64,000 bases of DNA from Casuarina equisetifolia. Taxonomy: Eukaryota > Streptophyta > Magnoliopsida > Fagales > Casuarinaceae. Location of the stretch: positions 3,544,001 to 3,608,000 of the forward strand of contig CM052356.1 in the NCBI GenBank assembly GCA_028551475.1, written 5' to 3'. Position numbers and translations under genes: made by a program. Of the stretch, positions 48,066-60,172 are shown in pieces (the first letter of the stretch is position 1; each line of letters starts with the position of its first letter). Under the pieces are notes generated by a model. It was not told the DNA's origin and ran no database searches. It saw only the letters and a list, made by a program, of their open reading frames with translations.

Positions 48066-49440
48066 AAAAGAAATCCCCCTAAAAAAGAAAAAGCAAAAGG
48101 TCCTATAGACTAGATCGGACAAAAAAGGCCAGCTACAGTAAAGAAATAGACAAAAAAATATAAAAATAAAAACTGCTTAGTCGCCCATCGGGAAAGTGAT
48201 CTAAAGTTAAAAGAATACGTCTATGCAAGAGATCAAATTTCTTTAACTTATCCCTACTAAGTCACATAAATATGTCATACTCTTCGTACCTTTTTAACTT
48301 TATTTTAATAGAAAGTATTCTAAATAATACTGTTCCTAAGAATTCAAAGTATGATTATCTTTTCCAATAATATTTAGGACTTTTAGATTATTGCTTATTG
48401 TGAATGAATATTAAAGAAAACTTGAAAGAGAATAATTTAAGTTTTATAAGATTTACTGTGGAATTAGTTTTTTGAATTCTAATATGTTGAAGCTGTAAAA
48501 TACATGATGCTGATAATATATTAGATATCGATAAAAGCAACTAGAACATAAAAGTTGTGATTGCGTGCTTTTGACAAAAAAACAAAGGGAATATGGTATT
48601 AGTGATAAACTACAAAAGGTAATTCAATTGAATGAATCTATTTTTATCCCTTTTTGTTATTATAGACAACGCTTGCATCAACACTTTGAAAATTTCACTT
48701 CATGAGTAAAATAATATGTTACACTGCAGAATAAATTGGAAATGAAGTAAGACCTTATTTCTTTTTTAACTTTTTAAGAGGGTTTATAAAGCCTAAGTTT
48801 TGGGCATGTTTTGGTTTGGTTGAATTTTTTTATTATAGGACATTGATTCAATTTAATAGTTGGCCAAATTGAAGTAAGACATTATATCTTTTTTAACTTT
48901 TTGAGAAGGTTTTAAAGCCTAAACTTCGGCCTTGTGCTGGCTTGAGATGGCTGAAACATTGATTTTAGGCTTGAAATTATGAAAACTTCGTAATTGAGTT
49001 TGCATGTGATTCAAGATACTTCCAATTTACTCCAAATCATAGCTATTTAATGTATATGGCGGTGATGTATCCAGGAGATTCTCCAATTTAAGAAAGAATG
49101 CCTTTAAAATATTAAATAATTATTAAAGTGAAAGTGATGCTATAAAACACTCAACATATTTTTAATGTTGTGCTAACAATGGTTTTTGTTAGGAGGCTCA
49201 AAATTTAAACCAAAGCCAACCAATAAGTTGGAAAAAAAATTATTTTATTTAAACTTCACTTTATGATTATACCTCTCCATTGGTAACAATCCTCAATAGT
49301 TTTAACAAGAACTGTTTGTTGAATTATCTTAAGATGTAGCGCTGTCTTTCTCCATAAGAAAGGACTTGTTTCTTCAAAGATGTTCACAAAAAAAATTATA
49401 GAAGAACTCATATAATTGCATATCCTAAACTTTATTAGCA
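48066..49440. other. Intergenic, 3' of the intact neprosin gene
   Basis: AT-rich. A diverged direct repeat ('ttttttaactttttaagag' at about 48762, related block at about 48890) is about 130 bp apart. Nothing else was recognised. The 3' UTR and poly(A) site of the neprosin gene should lie near 49250-49460. Confidence 0.45.
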
Positions 49441-49459
49441 TGTTTATTTAAGACACCCA

Positions 49460-51965
49460 TCAATAACCAAGTGTGCAATCCTTAGGCCCCCCAAAATACA
49501 TATATTGTTCCCATTGAGGATTTTTTGCATAGTAGGCATTGTAACAAGCAGGTGTGTTCATATGTAGTATAGTTCCAATCTCGTCTGGAGCTTCAAAGTC
49601 TTGTGACTTGGTACTAATAACTTTAATTCCTCTTAAATATGCAGCTTTCCTATAGCCTTCTCCGGAGTAGTGGCCACTCCCCATGGGGGGGGTAAGTTCT
49701 CCCATCGGGCCGAAAACATGTCCTCCCCAAGAAGCTCCATTGCCACCCGTAGCCAAATTTTCGAAAAGTTCTTTTGGCCAATAACCAATAAAACGATCTC
49801 GGTGGATGAACCACCAGTTCCTCGTAACATGATCCTACCATATGCATTTGCAATATATGTTCATATACCATCTAAAGTGGACTGGAAATTTTCTAGAACA
49901 AACAAGACTAAAGAAAACAAAGGCAATTTACCTGGTATAAACCGATTCTTATCTCATATTGACGACCATTATAAGTAGAAGATGGAAGAGAAGTGCCAAT
50001 GGTTACTTCGCGGTGAACTTGTACAAACCCCGGGCAAACAACATTCATGCAGCCAAAGCCTTTGGGTCCACCCACCTGTGGGTTTGAGTGGAATGATCAA
50101 GGGACAACAAGACTGTTAGAAGTTAGAACACAAAATAAGTCTTGTAAGAGGTGGTTAAACATGAAAAGTAACCTGAAAGAAGTAAGGAAAAGCATGCTAA
50201 AAGCTTACATTAAAGGAGATATATAGTCTGCAACCTTTCGATTTCCGAACCTTCAAACGCGTAAAAGCAAGGAAAGAGAAAAAGATCAATACATTATCAT
50301 CATGAGACAAAGATTTGAGAATCAATAGTTTCCAAATATTGACTCTTACTGCCCAGGATACATAAGATTTGAAAATCAAAAAAATAAGGAAGTCCAATGT
50401 TATCCTTGAGAGTAGTACATGACTTAATTATCATGTCATGACCCTATTTTGGGTTGCTACCTCGATATCAAATAAGCATGACTTTTCCTTATATGGAGAG
50501 AACTAAAACAGTCCTCTTAAGACTAAAGCTATTGAAGTGAGAATAAATAAGGTCACTATCTATTCAACTACACATAGTAAATAGAGGGTTGGTCATGAGT
50601 TTACAGTAAAATCTAATATTTCCACTTAATAAGAATCTGTTCCTGCAATTACTTACTTCCCATCCAGTCGCTAATAATTCTGAACCATTTGCAATCAGTA
50701 TGCTAGCTCTGCTAAATTGATAAGTCGACACTGCGGGCTGCCATATATTTAAAGCTGCTTTTGCTCCATAAGTCTTGCCCATGAACACCATCGTTGCGTA
50801 CTAAATTTGAAAAAATGAGGGAACTTGATAAACCAATTGCTCAATTACTTGTAAAAAATCAATGCTTCATTAGAAAAAGAAAATCAAATATCGATAAGAC
50901 TATTCATGGTCTCTTAGTTTCATATGCACAATTTACAAGTGACAGCACAAGATGTCGTTTGGTCCCTGAGGTTCTTACATGCAAGCCTTTGACGGGATGT
51001 GGGGAAACGCGCCAAGACTTACTTGTTGGATAATTCCTTCTTGCAGATTTTTGATATTTATCTATTATCAGATCTTCCTTTGTAGTCCTTCTGATGGGGA
51101 CAGATCCAGGTGGGCAAGAAATGTTAGCCACATATGCTGGAAACGCATCTTTTCTTGAACCTTCATCTTTCATCCCTTTTGGAATAGTTTTTGGTTTCAT
51201 CTAAATAGAATTAAACCGTATAAATATGCTAAAATATATTGATCAATTAATAATACTAGTTGGCATAGCCTGGTAGAAATGAGAAGAGGATTGCTCACCT
51301 GAATTTCATGATTCTTGAGTAAAGGATGGTCAAAAGCAAGTTGTTTATATATGTCAATGCAATCTACAATATCACCATATTCAGTCTGTTCATTGAACAA
51401 ATGCAAAACATAAATAGAGGGGACTTGTTAACTTTGAATAAATGGCATGTAGGTCTCACAAGATCAACTTGACAAAATGGTAATATCAATAATAGAGAAG
51501 TTCAACACTGAAACTTGGTAAAAAAGTTTGATAACTAATCTACGTAGTTTGGAAGGATAACATAATAGGAATCACAACAAGGATGATCCTACTTTAAAAA
51601 ATGTTTTTTTCTTCAATGCTATTGTCAATATCCTTGTAATATTACTATTACTTTTATTTTATGAGAAAATAAAAAGAGAAAAATCATCCCAAATTCCCCT
51701 TTTACTACTAAAGAAAAATTGATGTAGGTATAAAGGAAGTCACTTGTTTAAAGAAACCAAAAGAGAAGTTGCCCGGATGAAAGAAGCATAACCATACCTG
51801 CAAACTTTTTATTGCAGGTTTATTTATAAGTTGGAGCCGTTGATCTAGCTCTAGATCTTCTTCCATAGATAATCTTTGCCCTCCGTGCACTGCATTAGAA
51901 TCTAAAAGGTGGGCAAACAAAATTAACAGCAAAAATGTTGTATTCTTGGAGCATTTAGCAGCCAT
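49460..51965 (-). CDS. Neprosin-family (DUF239) secreted protein, seven exons
   Basis: Coding exons on the minus strand: 51798-51965, 51299-51385, 50979-51200, 50657-50800, 50209-50250, 49932-50075 and 49460-49834. All junctions are GT-AG, each exon is a multiple of three, and the total is 393 aa without a stop. Residues 1-25 look like a signal peptide. The activation peptide has DIVDCIDIYKQ (61-71) and C114...PIRR (to 123). The neprosin domain has GWE (205-207), GCMNVVCPGF, GYWP (286-289), WGGH (305-308) and MGSGH (320-324). The family includes secreted glutamic-type, proline-specific peptidases. At the two usual Glu positions I read Ala203 and His308, and the loop after GWE is short, so activity is doubtful. 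The ATG at 51965 is preferred to 51986 because the signal peptide starts there and copy B keeps only this one. Confidence 0.85.
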
Positions 51966-51985
51966 TTTCCTGAATCCAACCTTCA

Positions 51986-52060
51986 TTTTTCCTCCAAGAA
52001 TATATATAAAGACAAGCAAGCAAGTCCATTGAAAACTGTATAAATAATTAAATTGGAAAG
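51986..52060 (-). promoter_or_regulatory. Candidate core promoter of the neprosin gene
   Basis: A TATA-like stretch lies at 52001-52010 on the minus strand. Initiation about 30 bases downstream would fall between the two candidate ATGs, which supports the start at 51965. This is an inference from spacing only. Confidence 0.3.
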
Positions 52061-53869
52061 AAAAACTTCTAGTACATTGACAGGATAGAGTGAAACAGTC
52101 ATTAATTATCTTTAATTACCTCTTTACTTTTGAAGTTCAACATTCAACACAAAGATAATTTGTTACACATGCAATAAATGCCTTTCTTGTATCGTATATC
52201 TTAAGTGCCAAGAATTGGGATTTCCTTTAATTATTAGTAATTTATGTATTTGCTGACAAATTCAATGTAGATCTGGTTCACCCTCATGATGTTGAATTGT
52301 TGAAAACCCTCATTAACTTGACGAGCAAATCTCGGATTGACATCATTCTACCTAATTAAAGAAGATACTTATTATTTGATAATATGAAATGGATTCCACT
52401 AGGAACAGACATAGGAATATTTTGATAATCAACCTTAACCGAATTTGGAGGACTTAATGGCTATAGACGAGATTTATTTCTTGTTCCTTTGGTTTGCTAG
52501 TTTTCCTTTTTGTTTTATTTCCGTGATTGATGTTTTACAATTTGTAGAACCTATTTAAAAGGTAGTAGCCTTCAATAGAAAGGCAGAGCAGAAATTACTA
52601 AATATTTTCCTTTATACTTTTGTTCCTTTGTTCTCTCGATAGTACCAGAGTTTATCACAATTATAGACAGATAGGTCCATAATAGAATCTACAAAACCAA
52701 GTGTAAATAAGTTTTGTTCAACAAAAGTAGGTCTTAGGTTCTCACCACATTGAGCAATGGAGCCAACAAAAACAGTCTTTCTACTTGTAGCTTTTTATGA
52801 GTACAAGAAATTAGTCGAAGGTTTCGTAACCATTCAAAGTAGAAGACTAAAAGATTCTACATATCTTAAGTTATTCAATTGGTGTAAGAATAAGAAACAA
52901 ATAATAGTGATTATATCTTTATCATAGTTTTTCCAAGTAGTAAAGAGTCATGCTTAAAGAGCAAAGCACATAGCTACCTCTCTTGTTCATCACGATGAAC
53001 TAATCAAGGGACACCAGACTCAAATATCAAAATAGTAGGATCATTCATATTGTGGATGTCCCATTCAACGCTAAGCTGCAAAATCTGCCCGTACAATTAG
53101 TATACTTACTAATGCAGGACTACACTAGCACCTTTGACAAGAATTAACTGCAAGCAATCTAGTGCTAGAATTGAATTATAGTTCACATAAAGCAACAATT
53201 GTCCGAATGTCTTTATGTTTCAACTTATGCCGCTTAGATGAAAAGCAAAAGGCAAATTAGAAATCTCCATCGCGCAAATATGAGTGTCAAAAGAAGTTAT
53301 GAATTGAAAGGATGTTCTTACATTAAAGTGTTTAAAATTCAAATTAGAGATACTTCTCACATATGATAAAACTCTTCCAACAATTTAAATTAAAAAAAAA
53401 ACCCGGATTATTTAAAAAAAAATTGGGCATAAGTTAATTTGATTAGGATTTGTGTAACTGAAGGTCTATAGTAATAGTTGAGAGAATAAATCAACCTCTG
53501 AATATTGCTAGGAAGACTAGAAAAAAATATTACATCCCATATAGATCCTATCATAATGAAAAAAATGACTAACTTTGATAAAACCCATTAGCATGCACAA
53601 AAACTTGAGCAATTTTAGCTTTGTTTTTTGCCTTTTTAATTTGAGCCATGTAAGAGAACAAAGGTGCTTTCAAACTTTTGTACCAAAAAACCCCATTTTT
53701 TTTTTTTTAAAGAATTGGTGTATGAGATCATTTATGGAAAACATGGAGCGAATTACTTACTCTTTATTAATAAAAACATATTGAATCAAATAAAGATTCT
53801 TTCATAATGAAAAAATTAAAAACTTTGACGAGACCCCATTAGGATGTAGGAAAACTTAAGCAACATTAG
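52061..53869 (-). repeat. Upstream region of the intact neprosin gene, duplicated in copies A and B
   Basis: It is co-linear with 44400-46570 and with 13900-15290 plus 39209-39860. No ORF is shared between the copies: the 69-aa frame at 53575-53784 is not conserved. It was carried along in the gene duplications and may hold control elements. Confidence 0.6.
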
Positions 53870-54228
53870 TGTCACGGACTTAGGGAATCCATGTGGCACC
53901 TAGGTCTCAGCAAAGATCTGGGTCAACCTTTCTATCACTCTATTAAACTACTTGAAAGCACAATGGGACAACTTGGTTAGAACCAAGACAACTCGTTGAG
54001 ATTCAATAGCTTAAATGCACATATAACAGTTCATGAAGTACATCTTTATTGAATAATAATCATCTAAGTTACAAGCAACTAGACAACCACTCCTCTTATC
54101 AGATAGGCTTACATTCCATACATAAGCACAATGGAAATACATTGAAAGTAAAGGTACAAATTACAAGCAATGGCACCACCCAAGTGGGTGACCCAACAAA
54201 AGGGAAACTAAGCAGCTTAACCTTGGCC
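53870..54228 (+). mobile_element. Small TG...CA-type element, copy 2
   Basis: It starts TGTCACGG and is related over its length to 24458-24874 read in reverse. Its right end (near TTGGCC) adjoins the target duplication of the solo LTR at 54233. It has no coding potential. It is probably a solo LTR or TRIM-like element. Confidence 0.5.
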
Positions 54229-54232
54229 TCGA

Positions 54233-55529
54233 TGTTCGGTGAATTTTAAATGCAAGTGAACATGTCGAACAAGTAATATAATGATAAGAAAAGTATCGTC
54301 CCACAGAGATTGGTGATTACTATGCTAACTAATTACTAACGGTGAACAACTCCTAGAATTTATCTAACAAATCCAAATTGATAGGGAATAAACTAATCAA
54401 CTAAATTTAATAAAACTAAATACACAAAATATGTTAGAGTGTCCGATTTCACCATAACTATAAGGTACTAATGTAGATTATGTATGCTTGCAAGAGGGAT
54501 AATATCTATGTGATGGCGGAACATTCTAATTTATTTACTATCCTATGTCTAGGTATAGCAAACCTACTTAGTTCATTAATTCACTATATTTCTATATGTG
54601 AATTGAAACAAACCAAATGCATTAGGATTTATGAACATTCCCAGTTTATAATAAATCTTTCGATTATCTTATCACCAAAAGCCACATAAACAACATGGTA
54701 TATGTCTATCCACATTTAATTCATGGTTATATATTATAAGAAGCAATTGCATATTATTACCTCTCAGTCTCAAACATGCACATCAAATCATTCAAGTGGT
54801 GGCCAATCACTTAAAAGCATTAAGCATAATAATATATAACTCACATAAATAAAATATCTTGCAAAACATAATAATCATAAGATTCATACCATCATAATTA
54901 GGTTACATCGTAGCTCTAACAAAAGTAAACTAAAGCATAAAGAAATAATGAGGAAGAATAATAATAGGGAATAAAAAAGGCATCTTGAATCCAAGAACAA
55001 GAAGTCTATCACCCTTTTTGCCTTCTCTTCAAGAAAACCTTGAATTCTTAGTCTCTTTCTTGAGTTATGCTCAATTTCCTCCTCCCCTTTCTTTTGCCTC
55101 TTCTCTTCTCTTAAATAGGGTTTAGGTTTAGACATACTCTTATCCTAGTAGAATTGGGTCTTAGAGATCTAAAACAATTGGGTTTTAAACTTTTAATTTA
55201 ATTAGGTTTTGAACTTCTAATTTAATTAGGCTTTGAACTCCTAATATGATTAGGTTTTCTAATTATTTAGAAAATCCAATAACAATAAAATCTAATAACA
55301 ATCATTCAAAGCCCAAGCCCATCTTGACTCTCTTGATCCTGATATTACAATTTTGCCACACAATAAGCATCAGGCTCTCCATCTTCATCTCTTTTCTCCT
55401 TGCCTTCTTATGCTACATAAACAAGATAAATTTAGGTAAATAAAGAGGAGTTCAAATGTTTTCTGACAATTATTAAAGTTATTTATTGCCTAAAATAGGT
55501 AAAATAACTCTATAAAAATAGAGTTATCA
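54233..55529 (-). mobile_element. Solo LTR of Athila-like family
   Basis: It runs from TGTTCGGTG (reverse of the family end) to GAGTTATCA (reverse of TGATAACTC). It is flanked by CTCGA at 54228-54232 and 55530-55534. It is close to element 2 LTRs. Frames inside it also occur in the sister LTRs but are not genes. Confidence 0.9.
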
Positions 55530-55534
55530 CTCGA

Positions 55535-56535
55535 CCACTCCGTCAACCCATAATGCTAGTCCAAAACATCAATGTTTTCATTCCTTCAAGCGAATGTGTC
55601 ACCTCCACAAGATTATGATAAATTTTCACCAAATAAAGCAATGCCACTAATTGGTGATGAATATGATTAAGAAACGAATGGCACAAAATTAAATTTATGG
55701 ACTCATGACAAGCAGAATAGTGACAAGAAATCTTCTCAATGCTCACGTTCATCATTCTTCCAATATTAAATAATAAATTTAAAACCTGAATTAAACCACG
55801 CTACCTTGAGCATGTCCGTTAGGTAAATAAATATATCTGATCAAACCATCAAACTAAAGCCAACAAAAGAATATACAACTTCAATCCATTTCAACAAAGT
55901 GCTTATAGAAACATCTAAAATGCCAAAATAATCAAACGGAACATGAAAATCTTATACTTAACAAACATAATTAACCCCAACTCAATCTCCAAATTAACTA
56001 CCTTTTACTTTCATATACTTTCAAAACTCCACCAAGTATTACTTAATCTCATCCTCAAGAAACAAACTCGCTTTTTACACCAAAAAGAAAAAAAAATGTA
56101 CTTTAAAACCTAATTCAAAACCAATCACCAAATCTCCAAATCATAGGAAAGTCAAAACCTAATTACCTTATGGTGATACTGAAGTTCATAAAACAGCTTT
56201 GCTTGGTTTTCAATTGTGGCTACCATACCCTATTTGTAACAGGGTAATCCTTGGTTTCCCAAGGTGGATAGTGCTTCTTACAACCTATCTTTTGGATGAA
56301 AAGCTAAAAGCAAGGTGATGTTCTCATTAGAAGGAAAACATAAACCTTGGTTACAAGAGACAAGGATTGATTTTCTACTTACATTGCTCGGCTTCCACCC
56401 CTTTTTTATCCTTACAATCCTTAACTACTACATGGACATATAGGATTACAAAAGAAAACAAAAGATACAAAATACACGAGCTTGGTGTCTGAAGCACTCC
56501 AACTAGAACCATACTTCTTAATTATCAAATGTCCA
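55535..56535. other. Unassigned DNA between solo LTR and copia element
   Basis: A 70-aa minus frame (55543-55755) is the longest piece and I do not recognise it. There is no clear repeat or RNA gene. Confidence 0.35.
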
Positions 56536-56793
56536 TGTTGTTGTAGATATATGTGTATATTCGGTAATATATTTCCTAATATGGTCCCTTATTCTTTTCA
56601 TATAGCGTAAGTTTAATTGGAAAATTATATTCATGTATAGCAAAGTCTTATTTCATTTATTAAATTGTATATTTTTTTATTGTAGGTGGTTCCTTGTGTT
56701 ATAAAAGGACAACCTTATGTACAATTTGTGTTTAAGAAAGCAATATATAGATTTCCCAAATCCTATGTCATTCTTTGTCATCACTTTGTGACA

Positions 56794-56808
56794 TGGTATC
56801 AAGAGACA
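56794..56808 (+). promoter_or_regulatory. Copia primer binding site (initiator tRNA-Met)
   Basis: TGGTATCAAGAGAC matches the common plant copia primer site TGGTATCAGAGC with one extra A. Confidence 0.65.
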
Positions 56809-56888
56809 TTCTTTCCATGTTTTCTACTTCCACTCTCATTCTTTGAGTTTTTTTTTCTCTCACCTACTTTTTTCTTAACCCATAATGT

Positions 56889-57328
56889 TGGCACCTTCCA
56901 CTTTTTATGCTTTTTCCTTAGACCCTGATGCTCCTACCACTGAAGACATCATTGGCCTCTTGAAATCCTCAACTTCCTCTCTCCCTGAGCACCTTGTTTC
57001 TCCTTCATTGCCCATCATTTGTCAACCTCCCTGTTGTTAGCACACAACCCATTTTTTCTAAGATGAAACCAATTGTTTTGGCATCCCTCAACTCTATTTG
57101 CCTCTGTATTGGGCAGTTTGGCTTAACCCAACTTATCCATTAGGTTCTTTACTTGGCCCAATTGATTTCTTCCCCCCTTTTTTGTGCCTTTATAGGCCCA
57201 TAATAGTCATTTTTTCACCTTATTGGGTCAACTTAGTTTGTTATAGGTTCGTCCCAATAGTTTCCTTTAAATGGCCCAATTTTGTTAAGTCACAACCGAA
57301 CTTAATTCTTATCGACCAACTATAAGAC
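56889..57328 (+). pseudogene. gag: Copia gag, N-terminal part
   Basis: From about 56886 a frame reads 'MLAPSTFYAFSLDPDAPTTED' and then breaks. Low-complexity, Pro-rich frames follow up to the element 2 insertion site. Confidence 0.45.
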
Positions 57329-57333
57329 CTAGT

Positions 57334-58607
57334 TGTTCGGTGAAATCTAAATGCAAGTGAACATGTCGAACAAGTAATATAATGATAAGAAAGATATCGT
57401 CCCACAAAGATTGGTGATTACTAGACCAACTAATTACTAACGGTGAATAACTCCTAGAATTTATCTAGCAAACTAAATTGATGGATGATAGATTAACTAA
57501 CTAAGTCTAAGAAAACTTAATAAAAGAAATATGTTAGAGCATGACTTCACCATAATTACTAGGTACTAATATTGATTATTTATGCTTGCAAGAGAGATAA
57601 TATCTATGTGATGGCGGAATTTCCTAATTTATTTACTATCCTATGTCTAGGTATAGCAAACCTACTTAGTTCATTAATTCACTATATCTCTATATGTGAA
57701 TTGAAATAAACCAAATGCATTAGGATCTATGAATATTCCCAGTTTACACCAAAAGCCACACAAACAATATGGTATATGTCTATCCATATTTAATTTATGG
57801 TTACATATTACAAGAAGCAACTGCATGCTATTTCCTGTCGGTCTTTAACATGCAAATCAAGTCATCTAAGTGGTAGCTAATCACCTAAAAGCATTAAACT
57901 CCGTAATATGTAACTTCACATAAATAAAATATCTTGCAAAACATAATAATCATAAGATTCATACCATCATAATTAGGTTACATCGTAGCTCTAACAAAAA
58001 TAAACTAAAACATAAAGAAATAATGAGGAAGAATGGTAATAAGAAATAAAGAAGGCATCTTGAATCCAAGAACAAGAAGTCTGTCACCCTTTTTGTCTTC
58101 TCTTTAAGAAAACCTTGAATTCTTGGCTTCTTTCTTGAGTTGTGCTCAATTTCCTCCTCCTCTCTCTTTTGCCTCTTCTCTTCTCTTAAATAGGGTTTAG
58201 GTTTAGACATATCTCCTATCCTAGTAGAATTGGGTTTTAGAGACCTAAAACAATTGGGTTTTAGAGACCTAAAATAATTGGGTTTTGAACTCCTAAATTA
58301 ATTGAGACTTGAATTCTTAACATGACTGGGTTTTCTATTTAAATAGAAAATCCAATAACAATAGAAAATCTAATAACAATTATCCAAAGCCCAAGCCCAT
58401 CTTGACTCTCTTGATCTTGATATTACAATTTTGTCACACAATAAGCATTAGGTTCTCCATGTTCATTCCTTTTCTCCTTGCCTCCTTGTGCTACAAAAAC
58501 AAAACAAATTTAAATAAATAAGAGGAGTTCAAATATTTTCTCATAAGCATTGTATTATTTATTGCCTAAAAAATAGATAAAATAACTCTATAAAAATAGA
58601 GTTATCA
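57334..58607 (-). repeat. Element 2, 3' LTR
   Basis: It has the same length as the 5' LTR and about 99.5% identity. The terminal hairpin is at 58582-58605. The 83-aa minus frame at 57959-58210 also occurs in the other LTR and, in similar form, in the solo LTR at 54233. It is LTR sequence, not a recognised gene. Confidence 0.93.
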
Positions 58608-58619
58608 AAACCCCCAAAC
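58608..58619 (-). promoter_or_regulatory. Element 2 polypurine tract
   Basis: The minus-strand tract AAGTTTGGGGGTTT directly precedes the 3' LTR. The neighbouring hairpin at 58626-58647 is a perfect 9-bp stem with an AGGA loop. Confidence 0.75.
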
Positions 58620-60172
58620 TTAACATTTTGCTAGTCCTCTAGCAAAAGCAATAAACAATATATGTTTTAGATAAAACCCCTTCATGATATTCTCCCATAA
58701 TTGCTCAACTTAACAATTCAAAAAAAAAATATAGCTTTCATCCAAACACCACAATTATTTCATAAGATAAGATAGACTCTTAACTATGTTGACCGCGTGT
58801 GTGTGTGTGAGTCCTTATCTTTTCAACTATATGCACTCCAAATAGATTCACATTAATATACAATCTCTTAAAATCTTTAACCAAACCTCATATGTTTGCT
58901 TTTCATTCCTCTCTCCACTAATGTAAGCCAATCATCTAATCAAAAATCAATAGGACTTTTATAAGCTTGTAATGTAAGGCTGGGCTAGGGGTAAGATGAA
59001 AGTCATTTAGGCTTAATTCACTCATGAACTCATTACTTTCTAGGATCTCATCAAAAACTCTTGTCACTTTCTACCATTACTTTTATCATTCTTTTCCATC
59101 TAAAAATGCTTGATTTCACTTGGATTCTAACACTCATAAAGCCACAATCATGCTTGCATCAATAAAACAAGTAAAAGTACTAAACATGTAGTCACTATAC
59201 TATTATCTTGCCAATCATTTCAATTACTATGCTTAATGGCTTTAACTCAAAACATTGAATGGCATAAATATGATAAGGAATGATAAGAGGATTCTATTCT
59301 TGGGCAAATGTTGTACTTCCTTTCTTTTCTATTTTTTTTTTTTGTAAAAATGGAATACTATGCCCACTTAATCATTGTAATCAATTTCTTCTTCCCATGC
59401 TCCATCTTCCTTTCAACCTTTATTCATCTCAAACAAACTTCCATCCTACAAGTCAACATGTTCATGGGCGTGGGACGATAAGATAAGTTGTTCAAGGCTT
59501 ATGGCTATATATATGTGGGTGTCATTAAAAAAAATGGATAAGAATCAAGGCTCAGCGAGGTGACTGGTGATAAATAAATAGGGTTGGCTTGAAAGGCTCA
59601 AACGATCCAAAGAATGGCCTAAATCATTTTCTCAATTAGATGCAGCTTAGGATTTCGCCTCAAGAGAAAATCAAACAAATTCTAAGATTCAGGTGAGATC
59701 TAAGAAAATCACATACTTCACATGAATGTTCTCTAGAGATACACACAATTTCAAAAATAAAGGACTTTTAGTGCTCAATAGGTGGATCAACATAATCAAA
59801 ATCACACTTAACTCACACTACAATTGTAGGTTTGAACAAAATCTATATCTTCCAAAGAATCACCAAGAATTCACAACATGGGATGTAATCATGACATAAA
59901 AAAAATTTCAATCAAATTTAGCACAAAGGTTCTTTCCCTACCCCCAAACTTGAATGAAGCATTGTCCTCAATGTAAAAAGAAAAGAAAGCAATAATAATG
60001 AAGGAATAGGAATGAGAAAACTCCCTTGATTGTAAGTCATATCCATGTAGAGCTCTAAGGAGATGGTGGTGACAAAACTTCTAATGAAAAGACTAAAACG
60101 AAATTGCTTGGGTTGTCTCCCAAGAAGCGCTTGCTTTATAGTTTTCAGCCAAACTATCCTGGATGTTGTTGC
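58620..60172 (-). other. Element 2, 3' non-coding region
   Basis: It is co-linear with 35275-36869 of element 1 and contains the internal purine tract at about 59940-59955. There is no open frame. Its retention in an element that lost all enzymes suggests a cis-acting role. Confidence 0.7.

Noticed and set aside
55543-55755. 70-aa minus frame as a host gene
   Set aside because: No recognisable domain, splice pattern or paralogue was seen. The length is within chance for such DNA.
57959-58210. 83-aa frame repeated in several LTRs (also 62728-62979 and, similar, 54884-55135)
   Set aside because: Its conservation follows from recent LTR copying. It begins inside LTR sequence and has no recognisable domain.
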